A stretch of 64,000 bases of DNA from Hydractinia symbiolongicarpus (taxonomy: Eukaryota > Cnidaria > Hydrozoa > Anthoathecata > Hydractiniidae): assembly GCF_029227915.1 (NCBI RefSeq), contig NC_079885.1:21887001-21951000 (forward strand), given 5' to 3'. How positions within the stretch are numbered: position 1 is the stretch's first letter; each line of letters opens with the position of its first letter. Positions 1 to 11,500 of this stretch are shown here, one piece after another. A model generated the notes under the pieces. That model worked only from the letters and a program-made list of their open reading frames with translations. It did no database searches and was not told the DNA's origin. Made by a program: the position numbers and the translations under genes.

Positions 1-584
1 TATTGCGATGGTGAATCTGCAGTAACATTTGAACGTGTTGTTTGTCTGCCACAAGTTTTTTTTTTGTATTCTAGAATATCAACTTTTGAGGCTAAATCAA
101 TGGCTGATGAATACCATTCATTATGATAATCTATATTGTTTCTTATCGACATTGTTAAGTTTTTTAAAGAATTAATAAGTTCACAACCATCCAAAATATC
201 TGTTTCAGTCTTTGATTGCAAAAGCTTTGTTACAGGAAGCATTAAATCAAAAATGTGCCTTGTAATAACTAATGCCACAAGATATACAAATGACTTAAGA
301 GAGAGAAGTAATGGTCCAGCCTTCGATTGGGTGTTAATACCTACTTGTTTATCTAAATTCTGGTCCATCTGTTCCAGAGTTTTGACAATAGCAATATAAA
401 GCTCTTCAAAGATATGGAGCCCTTCTATTCTAGCAGCCCAACGGGTTTTACAAACATCAATTAATCTTGTACGATTACTTTCTGGACAATATAGCATAAT
501 GTCATCTTGAAGGATCTTTAAACGAAGAATAAAAGAAACCAAGCCAAAAGGCGTGAGTCTTTGACTAATCCTGACGGATGGGAG
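1..584 (-). pseudogene. hAT-like (ZMYM1/THAP12-type) transposase fragment, cut by window edge
   Basis: The minus strand is open for about 194 codons from a stop at 585-587 down to position 1. The translation carries a block reading CKTRWAARIEGLHIF about 65 residues in. Such a C-x-T-R-W block is typical of the hAT transposase-like proteins annotated as ZMYM1 or '52 kDa repressor of the inhibitor of the protein kinase'. It is followed by helical, leucine-rich sequence like the region between the RNase-H-like core and the dimerisation domain of that family. No start codon is visible at the upstream end, so this is an internal exon or a truncated copy. The family call rests on motif and overall look. 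The plus-strand open frame over 136-399 is a shadow of it. Confidence 0.55.
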
Positions 585-648
585 TTAAAACTATAGCCAA
601 ACAGGTTATAAGTAACCACGCTGTACGGAACCTAAATTTCCTACGCCG

Positions 649-654
649 GCTGCG
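649..654. repeat. Target-site duplication, left copy (GCTGCG)
   Basis: This hexamer abuts the left terminal inverted repeat and is matched exactly at 4356-4361 beyond the right terminal repeat. Confidence 0.65.
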
Positions 655-740
655 TATGGAGTCATGTACTGGACAAAAGTCACGCTATAGAGTGTCGTGT
701 TGCGTAGTAGAGTGTCGAGGTTCAATATAGATCCCAAGGT

Positions 741-962
741 CGCGAGGCGTAGTATAGGTGGACGCGAGGCGTAATAGTGAGACGCGTATGTAATAATAGA
801 GAGACGCGAGGCGTAATAGAAGGACGCGAGGCGTAATAGAGAGACGCAAGGCGTAATAGAGAGACGCGAGGCGTAATAGAAGGACGCGAGGCGTAATAGA
901 GAGACGCGAGGCGTAATAGAGAGACGCGAGGCGTAATAGAAGGACGCGAGGCGTAATAGAAA
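741..962. repeat. 20-bp minisatellite inside left TIR
   Basis: Eight nearly perfect units of period 20 with core GACGCGAGGCGTAATAGA run from 801 to 960, with degenerate units from 741 to 800. The right TIR carries the same unit in inverted orientation at about 4090-4255, with fewer and more diverged copies. The unit is GC-rich compared with the AT-rich surroundings. The long minus-strand open frame here (685-1044) only reflects the repeat and is not called a gene. Confidence 0.9.
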
Positions 963-1693
963 TACGTGTAAAGTCGGAGCGTAATAAGATGTGTGATGGG
1001 AGGATCCGTGTCAGAGAAAGAACTACGCTTACATACATCTTCACTTTTTTCTTGTCATGAATACTTTAAAAGGAAAAAATGAAAAAAAAAGATTCCATAC
1101 TTGGTGTACAAGGGCTACTAGTTCATCATAACCTCTCGTGTATATTATATGCCTATTAGAGGGGAGTTATGATAAGCAGAATAACAACCTCGATCAGGGC
1201 ATAATACAACTTTTCGACGTTGGGACGGGGAAACAAAAAAGAGCGCGCTCTATAATTAGGCACGGGAAGAACTTATTAAATGACTACTGCTGTGGCTATT
1301 TTTTCGCGTGGTTAGAAGAACTGAAGGAGCTTTATTTTACCTAAGCATAATATCTAGTACGTATATAGTGAACAAAATGTTTGAATTTCTTCTTTGTAAT
1401 GTATCTAATGTAACTAATGTCAAGTTAAGCAATTCAATCAAAAGTTCTGTGAGTGAACTAATAGTGGTGTTCATAACAATGTACTTTCTACGACCTGAAC
1501 AGTTCGAAGAAACACTTCGATACCGAAGTTATCGCAATTTGCCATTGGATCGTTAGATCTACAAAATTCCAGGTATAAGTCATTACTTTGAAATGGATGA
1601 TTTATCTCGGGAACCACAATAGCATCGTCACGGGTTTCGATATAATGACTCGGTACACTCCAATCTATACCATATGAATCGCTTCTTAACTAA

Positions 1694-3168
1694 CTAATTA
1701 ACTTCTTCTAACAAAAGGTTGAAATATTCGGTTTTCATTGCCCCACCATCAAGGCCGTCCTCTCCTTTAAACTCAATGATCAATTTTTTGGTCATAACTT
1801 GAGAATTCACAAGGTTCCTTTTGTAAAATCTCAAGGATTCCATCCAAAGATTGTCACGTTCAATTTCCAAAGTGATTGTATCATTTTCTGAAGCAAGAGA
1901 TGTAATTTGATTGAGAATTTCTTTTAAAGACATGTCCTTATCTACACATTTAATTTGCAGCATGTCAGACATATTTTCACTTGCACTTTTCTCACTCAAA
2001 ATATTGGCTGCCACATCGATAGATTTGGTATTCCGTAAAATGTCCTGAATTGTGGCTTTAGAGATTCGAGGAAACATTGCCGACAAAGTATCGATATGGG
2101 GAGAAGTACTTCCTACTTCTTTTTCATTCGATGGCCCAGCTTCATCGTCTATCATCTCTGGAAAAATGTCATCATCAAGTTGACAATAAGCTTGATGGAA
2201 TCTTAAATCATTTAACGGATATTTCTGATTACATCGTACACAGTTAACTTCAATACCTGAATCCATAGTTGGTTCCTCCATTGGTAAGTCGCTCTGCACT
2301 GGTCTGATGTATATTACAGCGTGACCGGGTACTAAATTTTTTAAATAGCTGATAGAATAACCATCTTTTCTTGGTGGTATCAACACCAATGGTCGGTTTA
2401 TTCCACCACTCTCAGCCCTCAGAAGTTCAATGCCACCACTCTGTGATGATAATTTTGGATAAGCTTTTGTTAACTCTTCCAGAAGCATAGCATGTGTTCC
2501 AGTTTTGGAAGGAAAAACAACTTTTTCAATTCCGAGACCAACTTGGTTTAGCTCCATTAATTCACGTGTATTAGGTGAAACTGATGTATCTTTGTAGCTC
2601 AGTGCACAGAATTTATGGGTCCATGTGTCCTTAATGAAGTTATTAGAGAGACGTGGTTTCTTTGCTTGTGGGCGATATCGGCTACCACCAGCATTCAACG
2701 CTGGAAATTGCTTACTGAAACAGAACAAGAATTAAAATAAAAATCTGTCTCAAACATAATAATCTTTCTACTCAGTGTATACAGAAAAAAATTAAAGTTG
2801 AACAAAATCAAAAAAATGAAAAATGTTATAAAAAGGTACAAAGGCACGAAAAAATTCAATAGTCACAATCAGCATAATGCCTGTGAGCAGTACTCCTGGA
2901 GAGATGATTATTGAAACTTATCGAAAAGATACAAAGGAGGCAATGATCATGCTGGGAGCAGAAATTCACAACTCTTAAAAATATCAACCTACTTGAAATC
3001 TTGTAGAATTCTCTGATGTTGTGGACTTGGATGTAAGTTTGGACTTGGATGTGAGTTTGGACTCTGGAAGATGTTCTGATTTGGATTATTTTGAGTACTT
3101 GTTGTTGATGATGACAGACCATCCAATGCATTATTCAGTCTGTCTATAGCGTCTTTCACTTTCTGCAT
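1694..3168 (-). CDS. UBZ-like zinc finger + CUE + truncated HECT protein (ubiquitin-ligase-like)
   Basis: Two exons join in phase: 3168-2993 (ATG start, donor GTAGGT) and 2714-1694, giving 398 residues. Residues 1-59 are a helical, Ser/Gln/Pro-rich leader. About 217-236 form a C-x2-C...H-x3-C finger (VNCVRCNQKY, RFHQAYC) like a UBZ ubiquitin-binding finger. About 264-303 match a CUE domain, with the MFP motif and a closing leucine-rich helix. From about residue 345 the sequence enters the first strand and helix of a HECT domain (FKGEDGLDGGAMKTEYF) and stops after roughly 54 residues. The rest of the HECT domain, including the catalytic cysteine lobe, is absent, and none was found downstream. 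HECT proteins of this type are often expanded in cnidarians under the label 'G2/M-phase specific E3 ligase-like'. As it stands the product could bind ubiquitin but not act as an E3 ligase. It lies wholly inside the TIR element, so it is either that element's cargo or a pre-existing gene fragment it captured. Confidence 0.7.
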
Positions 3169-4355
3169 GCTGAATCAATTTTTAATTCCTAAAACATCAC
3201 ATACAATTTAGCTTGAAAGTTTTGAAAATTACAACCATGCCGATAAATATTCACGATAGTAAGACAAAAATTTAAAAATGTCTTAAGAATATCCTTAAAG
3301 GAAAATCGAATAAGAACATTGTACATATTTGCTGCATTATTTAAAATTCTTGAAAATGGGTGCAGTGTCACTTGAAGAAAACCAAAACTTGAGAAATTTG
3401 CCATCATTACAATACACCTGTTGACAGTGTTGTTGTACACATGCATATGCACCGCACAGTTCCATTTAACTACCAGTCGTAGTCCTACGTTCTGTTTTAT
3501 AAGCTGCCCTGTTTACCTATCAAAACATTGTAATCACATGGTGATACAAAACACAATATTAATACAAAAACAGCACATTGCTTATAACAGAATAGCATGC
3601 AAGCAGTGTAATAACATTTTTCGGCTTATCGGCACCCTCCTCGTTGCAGGGGGAGGGGGGTTGATTGGTGGTGTATACAAGGGAAGGAAAAAAGGAAGTA
3701 AAAGTTGCTAGGGCAAATAATATAATCCATTATTTATAGCAATAGTATAGCTAGCCCATTACAAATTTTAATGAGAAAATATATATGAGGAGGGGGGGGG
3801 GTGCCAGCTATACCTGTGTTGACAAATGTCGTCGTTGCCCTACATTGCTTCCCTTCACTACTACACATACTTATGAATTAGCAACTTCTCACAATTTATC
3901 AGAATATAACTATAATACAGCAGAAATTAAAAAAACAGGAGAGAAAAAATCAGAGAGAACGGTCAGCCCAGCTGCTACAAAAACTTACTTTTTCTTTCGT
4001 GTTTTGTCTTGATTAATTTGCCAGTCAATTGAAAAAATTCGAAATTTATTCACGGGTAACCAAGGCAAATGGCGCGAAAGTACGCGTCCCCTCTTCCTAC
4101 ACGCCGCGTCGCCCTTGTTTGCGCGTCTTTCCATCACGCAACGCGTCCTTCTGTTACGCATCGCGTCCTTCTATTACGCCTCGCATCTCTCTATTATTAC
4201 ATACGCGTCTCACTATTACGCCTCGCGACTCTCTATTTCGCCTCGCGTCCACCTATACTACGCCTCGCGACCTTGGGATCTATATTGAACCTCGACACTC
4301 TACTACGCAACACGACACTCTATAGCGTGACTTTTGTCCAGTACATGACTCCATA

Positions 4356-4361
4356 GCTGCG
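4356..4361. repeat. Target-site duplication, right copy (GCTGCG)
   Basis: Exact match to 649-654, directly abutting the right terminal inverted repeat. Confidence 0.65.
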
Positions 4362-4379
4362 GGCCACATATTGTTGGAC

Positions 4380-4640
4380 TACGCATAGAGTGTGAAAATT
4401 ACGTCACGATTTTGACGTCACATGCCCCTTAGGTGAGATGGGGAGGGTTGCGGGCCATAGCTATTTGATTTTTGACTGACTGAGTGACTGATTAGTCAAA
4501 ATGAATCAGTCAAAATCTGTAAGCTATAACTTGCAACCCTCTCAGTCTATATGGTAGCGACGTCACAGCTTTGACGTCACCATCGCCATAGGCGAAATGG
4601 AGAGGGCTGTGAACCATGGCTTTTCGCCGTACATGAATTA
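4380..4640. repeat. Two diverged tandem units with GACGTCA palindromes
   Basis: Two units of roughly 175 bases each carry a GACGTCA pair followed by a purine-rich block (gatggggagggttgcgg and aatggagagggctgtg) and GGGCCAT or GAACCAT. No gene is seen between 4362 and 5511. Confidence 0.4.
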
Positions 4641-4774
4641 CAATCTGATTTTTTAACGCGCTCCGTATGCAACACCTGGATCGTCGACATCATTCGCTTG
4701 GCTAACATTTTTCGTCAAATTTACACTTAGTCACGCGACTTATCTGACTAACCCTGGATCCGCGCCTGGGTTAC

Positions 4775-4945
4775 AGAGATATTAAAGGTTAAAAGTTTTT
4801 TGATGACGTCATCAACCCGTCCATTCCGAAACGGATTTGGGGACCCAGGTTTGGAAAACTTACCTAAATTGGTCCCAGGTGGTTCCTAGTTACCCACGCG
4901 GTGAATCATTGACGTCACCACCTAGTTTCCAAGTTATTAAGCCTT
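4775..4945. repeat. Dispersed repeat with GATGACGTCATC and 'GTCCCAGGTGGTTCCTAGTTACC'-type core
   Basis: The segment combines a palindromic TGATGACGTCATCA word with a core about a 'GGGACC...CTAGTTACC' motif. Related segments lie near 22870-22975, 32095-32350 and 63425-63575 (in the opposite orientation where the core reads GGTAACTAGGGA), so this is a dispersed family rather than a regulatory site of one gene. Confidence 0.45.
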
Positions 4946-5511
4946 AAGTGCACTGTAATGGCTTCATTAATTTAATATACTTTCCCTTGTCGTTGATAAT
5001 ATTTTAACGTTAAAGTTTGGTAAATTACAGAATTTATGAAAGAAAATAGTGAATAATATAATCCACTTTGCAAAAGTCACACACAGGGAGAACTGGCGTA
5101 TTATTATAGAGATACTAGCTAAAGTATGTTTTACATTACACCACCATATGGCAGAGCATTGACAAAATATATTGGTATAGTGTAAATACAATGAATATTG
5201 ATAAAAAAATTATGACGCAAAATTATAACTTTAATATTCTGCAATATTTTGTTAAATCAAAATTATTTCGGTGAAATTTTTGCATATAAGTTTTAAAACA
5301 GCGAAACAGCAACGGTGGAAATATATTGTGAGCAGAATTCAGCTATATGCTACAACATATTTCAAAACATTACTGGCTATTGCTGTAGTGTGAAACGGCT
5401 TCAAGAATAAGAAATAAAAGACACAAGGTTGTATTCCTGTTGTTTTGAAAAAGTATTTACAAAAACAAAAATCCCTCCAAATAAAGTTCTTTCTGCGGAT
5501 ATTGAAGTCAA

Positions 5512-8500
5512 TTAAAAACGGTCCACTAGTGACAATAAACGACGTCTTTCAATTTCCGCGCTCTCTGATGTGGAAGAGTCACCAATATGGCCGGCGTATT
5601 CTATGAGAAAAAGTAAAAAGATAACTTTGTGGAAATTAATAATGATTGTAATAAAAAAATGTGCTTCATTAACAACAAAAATTAAATTCTTCAGAAACAA
5701 AATTGTAAATTTAATATTTTTCAAGTTTTTGGGGAGAAAAATTGCGCAAAATTGTTTAAACATATAAAAACTTTGAAATGATTTCTGATTTTTTTAGAAA
5801 AAAGAATACAACAGTTTGTAGTTTATTTCGGTACTTTTTAACAGTTCTTAGACCCAAATGATGAGGACAACAACACCACTCATTTGAATTTATGAATATT
5901 TATAATTGCTCGGCTGTTGACAATGAAGATTTCGTAATTACGGAATTACATGACTTACAGAATGCTTTAAATAACTGTTACACATCAAGAATTAACATTG
6001 TTTTAAAAATTACCCACCTCCCTCCAACTATTGCCACCCCCTATTTCAGCCCTCTGAACGAAAGTCAACCTACCCCAATTTATTACCCCTATCCTCAACT
6101 ATCGATTTAAAGGAAATTACCAGGCCCTTAGCTAGCACTCGGCTGCCATGTTGAACACACAGACGATTGGTATGGTTAATATAGAAACATCAAAAATCAT
6201 CCATACCTCTCATCACTTGTTTGATCTGTTTCATTGATCCGCCATGTTGGCTGAGCAAAGTAAGTAAACGCTGTTTGATCTAAAAACAGAATTTTTAAAA
6301 ACTCCAAAAAGGGGTCCTACTTGGCAGACCTTTGTTAATAATATTAGAACGGTTAACTCAATGGCCCTGAAACCAGCTGCTTTTTTACTCTTCGGAAATA
6401 GACAAACTATATATATTTCAAATCAGGTGGTGTGCCACACCCATGTTTAAAAGATGCATCTTATATTTCTCGAAGTTCTTGATATTAATGCTTTTGTTCA
6501 TTAAATTTAGAAAAATTAAATTTAGTAAGAAACACTTTACACCATTACAACCTTGTTTTCCTTAAAGTTACGCCCATTTACGCCCTACGATTTTTTTCGA
6601 TTTAATAGATTTTTGTGAAAATATTATAAAATACTTATTTTGATTCAAATATTAAAAAATCTTTCCAACCAAAAATACACCAGATAAACGCTACTTCTCA
6701 TGAAAAAGACGTGACAACTTTTTTTAGTCTTTTTGTATCATTGGATTATGGTTAAAAAGTTGAAATGCAATTCAAAATATTAAAAACAAAGTTAATTTTT
6801 AAATAAATATCGCACGTATAATATTTAGACAGTCAGCATTTAAGGGTGGGTTTTTGATTGCCTGGTGATAGAAATTTTTTGACTTACAACCGAACACAAG
6901 GGAAGTTATGGGGTAAATGATATGTTGTCAGCTGCTAAGTAAAGAGGAATTATAACGTAGAAATCACCTATATAGAGAGAAAGAACAGACATAAAAAAAA
7001 AAGTGGGAAGCAAATAATCCAACCTTTACCAACAATCAAAGTTTTTTCTTTTCCTGAGCGGGTAACGGGGGAACTGTATGTAGCGATTTCACCAAAAAGC
7101 AACTCATCAAGTAAACATATCAACAAATGACGTAATACACAGAGAACGTACCGAGGCAACACCTGAACAACAAGCTTCTAACATGGTACAGACAAGCAAC
7201 TGCAGTATAAACAAACCAGCATCAAGACGTTTCAAATAAAACTCGTCTTCCATCGCTTCATCAATGGCTTCGCCTTGTTCTTCCAAATCCTAAACACACA
7301 TAGAAACATGACTTAACACATGTATTTTACAACCATGGAGATTAGCCCGGGATAAAGCGGTAGGAGCATATTAGACTTGTATCAAATTATAATAAAGCAT
7401 AATCATCGACAAGCTGCAGTTTTAACATAAATTTAAAGGGGAAAAAGACACAGGGTGTGCTTACTCAAAAAAATTTGCCAAAGACCGATTTTATTTTCTT
7501 AATTAATTTTTTTGGTCACTTTTCACATCCAGGTTTCATTCATTAAAGATTTGACTACTTTATCAAGCATATGATTACTTCATAAAAAAACATCACATCA
7601 CTTACATCCCTTTCGCGCTCTATTCTAGCATCTGCGTCTTGAACACGACGTTGGTACTTGAAATATAACTCCATTAATCGATCAACCTGAAAAATGAAAA
7701 AAATAACAAACACGTATATTAGTTCAAAAGGTTCTAACCCAAAATTACCCGCCCGTTTTTCTTAATTTCTACGGGAACGAAACTGGTGCATTGCGGGTTA
7801 ATGGTGAATATTAATAAAAAAAATTCGACCTACCAAGATTTGGTAAAAATAAGGGGTCAAAAATTTTCCAATAAAAAGTGTTAAACTGAAGAGGGGGTTG
7901 TTGTAAAAAGGGTGGGGTTGCTCTATATTCCGGGGTAAATTATTGCTTCTTAGATTACCTCGAGTAAGACAGATCATTTAATTTAGCATCGCAACAGCTC
8001 ATTGCTAATTTTTCGTATTGTTCAAGTTTGCAGTGTGGTGTTTAAAAAATAGGGGGCTCTGACCCCTCTGCCAACTATTTTTTTTTCATCAATTTTTTTC
8101 AAATGAAAAGACTTTTTCCAAATTTCCTAACTTTCTCATGATTTTTCTGAGCAAGTGGAGCAATACAAGTTCTATTTCATCGAGTTAGCTCGACAAAGAA
8201 CTTACTTTCACGTGATCATCTTCAACAAACTTTTGCACCAAGCGAGTTCTGTTATTTCCTGATAAATGTCGAAACAGCGAAGATATGATGGAACAAGCAT
8301 GCTCTACATAGAAGAAAATATACGAAGTATGTATAAGCTCAACTGCAATGGGTGCAATAAAACAATGACCTAGAGATTTCAAACAACCACATAAAAGGAG
8401 AAATGGAAAGAGAAACACGTTTGCCCCCAAAAATAAAGCAACAAGAGCAGCCAATTTTTACTACACAGCGCAAACACAAACGGAATAGGCTGTCTTTGTT

Positions 8501-11500
8501 TTCATATTTTTAAACCCTTGATAAATCCATTAAAACTTTAATTCAAAATTTATTAACTTTTCGAATAGCAGAACATAAATAGGTTGTCGCAACTTATTTC
8601 AGTTTCACGAATTCGGAGCGTTCCTACAACGTTATTCATGAAAACTACCTTCACATTCTTCTTTGCTGTTCCCTGATTTTTTATTTCTTTTTGGTGGCTA
8701 TAACAACAACAACAACAACATAACAACACTTATAATTTTATTAGTTTAATGTTCTATTTCAACTAATTTTTTTCGGGAGTATTAAGATATCACTGTTGGA
8801 TTCGCACAACTTAAAACTTAATTTCTGGCTTAATTATCGTTCCTACAATCCTGCTCATAATTTTTCTAGAAAACGACAGTTTTTGGTCATTTCTCAAAAT
8901 TGCCAAACAAAAAGGTTAGGTTAGGTATACAACGTTGAAAATGCCCTAGTGCCTAGTGCCAGTTTCTGCGATTTCCGTATTATGGAACAATCAACGCGAC
9001 GGCCCGCGAAGGTCCGAAAAATCAGAAAAATACTGCTGACGCCATCAAAAATTGGCATGATTTTTAACTGCAACGTAGTAATCAAGTCCAAATGATTTGT
9101 ATCTGCTAAGAAAAAGCGTGAATGATTACTTGTAGGTGCGATGTTTAAAACTCGATCTTTATTCAAATAATAAACTGAGCAAGATTGTTGAGTCAGCTGT
9201 TATTTTTTACTGTTACAAAGTATGTGGAAAACAAAATGGTGTTGATGGTCAAAAATATGTTAAAATTCAAGCAGCGATTGCAGATCGGAAAACTCCTAGT
9301 AAGAATTTTTAGCTAAACTATTCTCCATGTTAACAATCTACATACTTACTTTCATGAATAAAGGGAACACACTTCTCAAGCCAAGTATTTCCACAAACTT
9401 GCTGCAATTATCTCCTCCATCGGGACCAGTCATTGCGTACGCTAATACCCTCAACGCACTTGTTCGACTCATTTTTTTCTCTCTACGAAGAAGAGATTGA
9501 TGAAACCCGGTTCAATATACACACATAATAGAACAAAATTCTGAGTACAAAATTGTACGATTTTTTTAAATTGATAAAGGTTATTAAAAATAGCGTCAGG
9601 GTTGGTTATCTCTTAAGAGCTGTCTTTTAAATTTAAGTAGTATCGTTTTGCTTATCTTCTGCATGAATTCCAAATATTTGCATTTTGATGCTTTTAAAAA
9701 AATATTTGGAACATTTTTTTTTAATTGAGTAACTTCAGCCTACTCTTGCGCAACTAAAGTGTGCGATTTGCGCTAAAAATATAATTAAGGGCAATTCAAT
9801 GTCACCAATAGGGTCCAAAATTGCAAACTGAGTTCTGCAAAAATCTTCTTTTCACAAAAATCTCTTGCCTTAAGGTACACATGATTTCGAGAGTTGTAAG
9901 CACGCAACTAACCTAAGCATGAGGATCATCAACTGTAGTCCTTCACCTTTTAAAAACAACTCTTTATTTGGCCCGTACAGCAAACACGAGCAAAGACAAT
10001 TGAACAAATTCTCCATGTACTCCACCTCTTCTTGATTGTTCGGGTTGTGTCCTTTATAACTCTAAAAAAAAAATCAGAAGATGGTAAGCAAACCGTGACC
10101 AGCTAGGCTTTTGTTACGTCTTTCAGTAGAAATTTAGCACATAAGGGAGTTTTACTGGGACTGATGAGTCCGAGCTTGGATTAGAGAGTTCAAGAGGTGC
10201 GCTAAAAACACACAGGAGCCGCGAGCTTTCACTGTAATTCCTAATTTTACTGAAGTGAAATGCAAACATCGGCACGCATCATAGTCAATCACTTCAACAA
10301 GGTTCACCATATTTCACCACGAGACATGTTTCTCAGCAAAAAGTGAAGCTGTAAGGATAGAGAAGGAAGTAGCAAAAATATTAAGATTAATTTCTAACAA
10401 AATCTTCCCGCCATAAATGCATTTCCTGGCATAGCTTTATATAAAATTTGAAAAAGTATGCAGTTTTAGCCTTAATTTGACTTTTACAAAACTTGAATGC
10501 AGTCGCAACCTCACCATCTGTACGCATTATTGACAGATGTTGACAGATGGATTTATCCAAACTGGATAGAAAAACATAACTTACAGCAAGAGCTTGCAAC
10601 AGACTGTCCACTCCATTTGAATCACCAACAAGCTGTCGATTTTCTAGAGTATGTAGAAAAAGCAGAAATACAAAACTATTGGTAATTTGATTAACGCCTA
10701 CAACATAGGCCACTGTTTCACACTTTTTGGATCGGTTTTTGTTCCGAAATAGACGTATTCCAGGTATCCAATTAGTTCAAAAAGGTAACTGATAAACAAC
10801 AACAAAATATTACAAAGTCACATTGAATGACCACTTTATGAAAATAAGAACATTGTTATGTGCATTGCTTTCCCATCATTTGTACTCTTTCTACGAATAT
10901 ATATGTCCGCACTCTCTGCAAACCACTCCGAAATAAAACCATTCTAATTTAAACACCTGCACGAGGTTTATTTTCGCTTTCCGGTTCCTACAGTCTACAA
11001 TATGGATACAATGGTGCTTTTTTAAAAAAACGTTAACCAGTCCGGAAGGTGTAAACATGGTCTTAAGTAACCTAATTTTATTATTCACATACGTCCACCT
11101 TGATTATCTCACGGTATTAACCAATGGGTATTAAACTTCTTTAATAGACGAAGCAAAGATATAAATTAATTTTCAACACGGTTAGGCAGCTGCAACAACA
11201 AAATCGACTAGATACAATTCGAAATAGATACCTCTTCAGTTGCAATTTTATAATAAAAAACCTCTTTTGTGTAGCCTCGTTTGTTCACCAACAAAATATA
11301 GCTCTTAAAAACATCTGCAACAGAAATCTTTAAAAATGAGTGAATTGTAATTATAGAACTCCCCCATGATGGCAAAGAATGACATTATTTAAAAATCTTC
11401 AAGGCCAGCAACGTCATAAATCACAAAATAGTTTGATACCTTCATGATTTTGCAGCAAGATAGCGATGATTTCACTGGCATATAACTTGTTGCTATCGAA

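Larger units (their letters stand above)
655..4355. mobile_element. 3.7 kb TIR element with 6-bp target duplication carrying a UBZ/CUE/HECT gene
   Basis: The two ends are inverted copies of each other. Reading inward from 655 on the plus strand and from 4355 on the minus strand, both start TATGGAGTCATGTACTGG and stay essentially identical for about 120 bases. They then enter a degenerate 20-bp minisatellite (801-960 on the left, about 4090-4255 on the right). The hexamer GCTGCG lies immediately outside both ends (649-654 and 4356-4361), as expected of a target-site duplication. The interior holds a two-exon minus-strand gene (1694-3168) and no recognisable transposase. The near-identity of the ends suggests recent insertion. 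The superfamily is unassigned: a 6-bp duplication fits IS3EU or Dada better than hAT (8), Harbinger (3) or mariner (2), but that is only an inference. Confidence 0.75.

Noticed and set aside
136-399. 87-codon plus-strand frame
   Set aside because: It is antisense to the longer hAT-like frame, which carries recognisable motifs.
741-960. CRISPR-like array
   Set aside because: Units are contiguous with no unique spacers, in a spliced animal genome; a minisatellite explains it.
685-1044. 119-codon minus-strand open frame
   Set aside because: It is generated by the 20-bp minisatellite in the TIR and has no start context or homology.
1138-1556. Two plus-strand frames in the HECT element
   Set aside because: No recognisable motif, overlapping frames and no splice partners; not enough to call a transposase.
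10150-10200. Hammerhead ribozyme (CTGATGAG at about 10158)
   Set aside because: The downstream GAAA core and matching stems are absent; the same holds for CTGATGAG near 56734.
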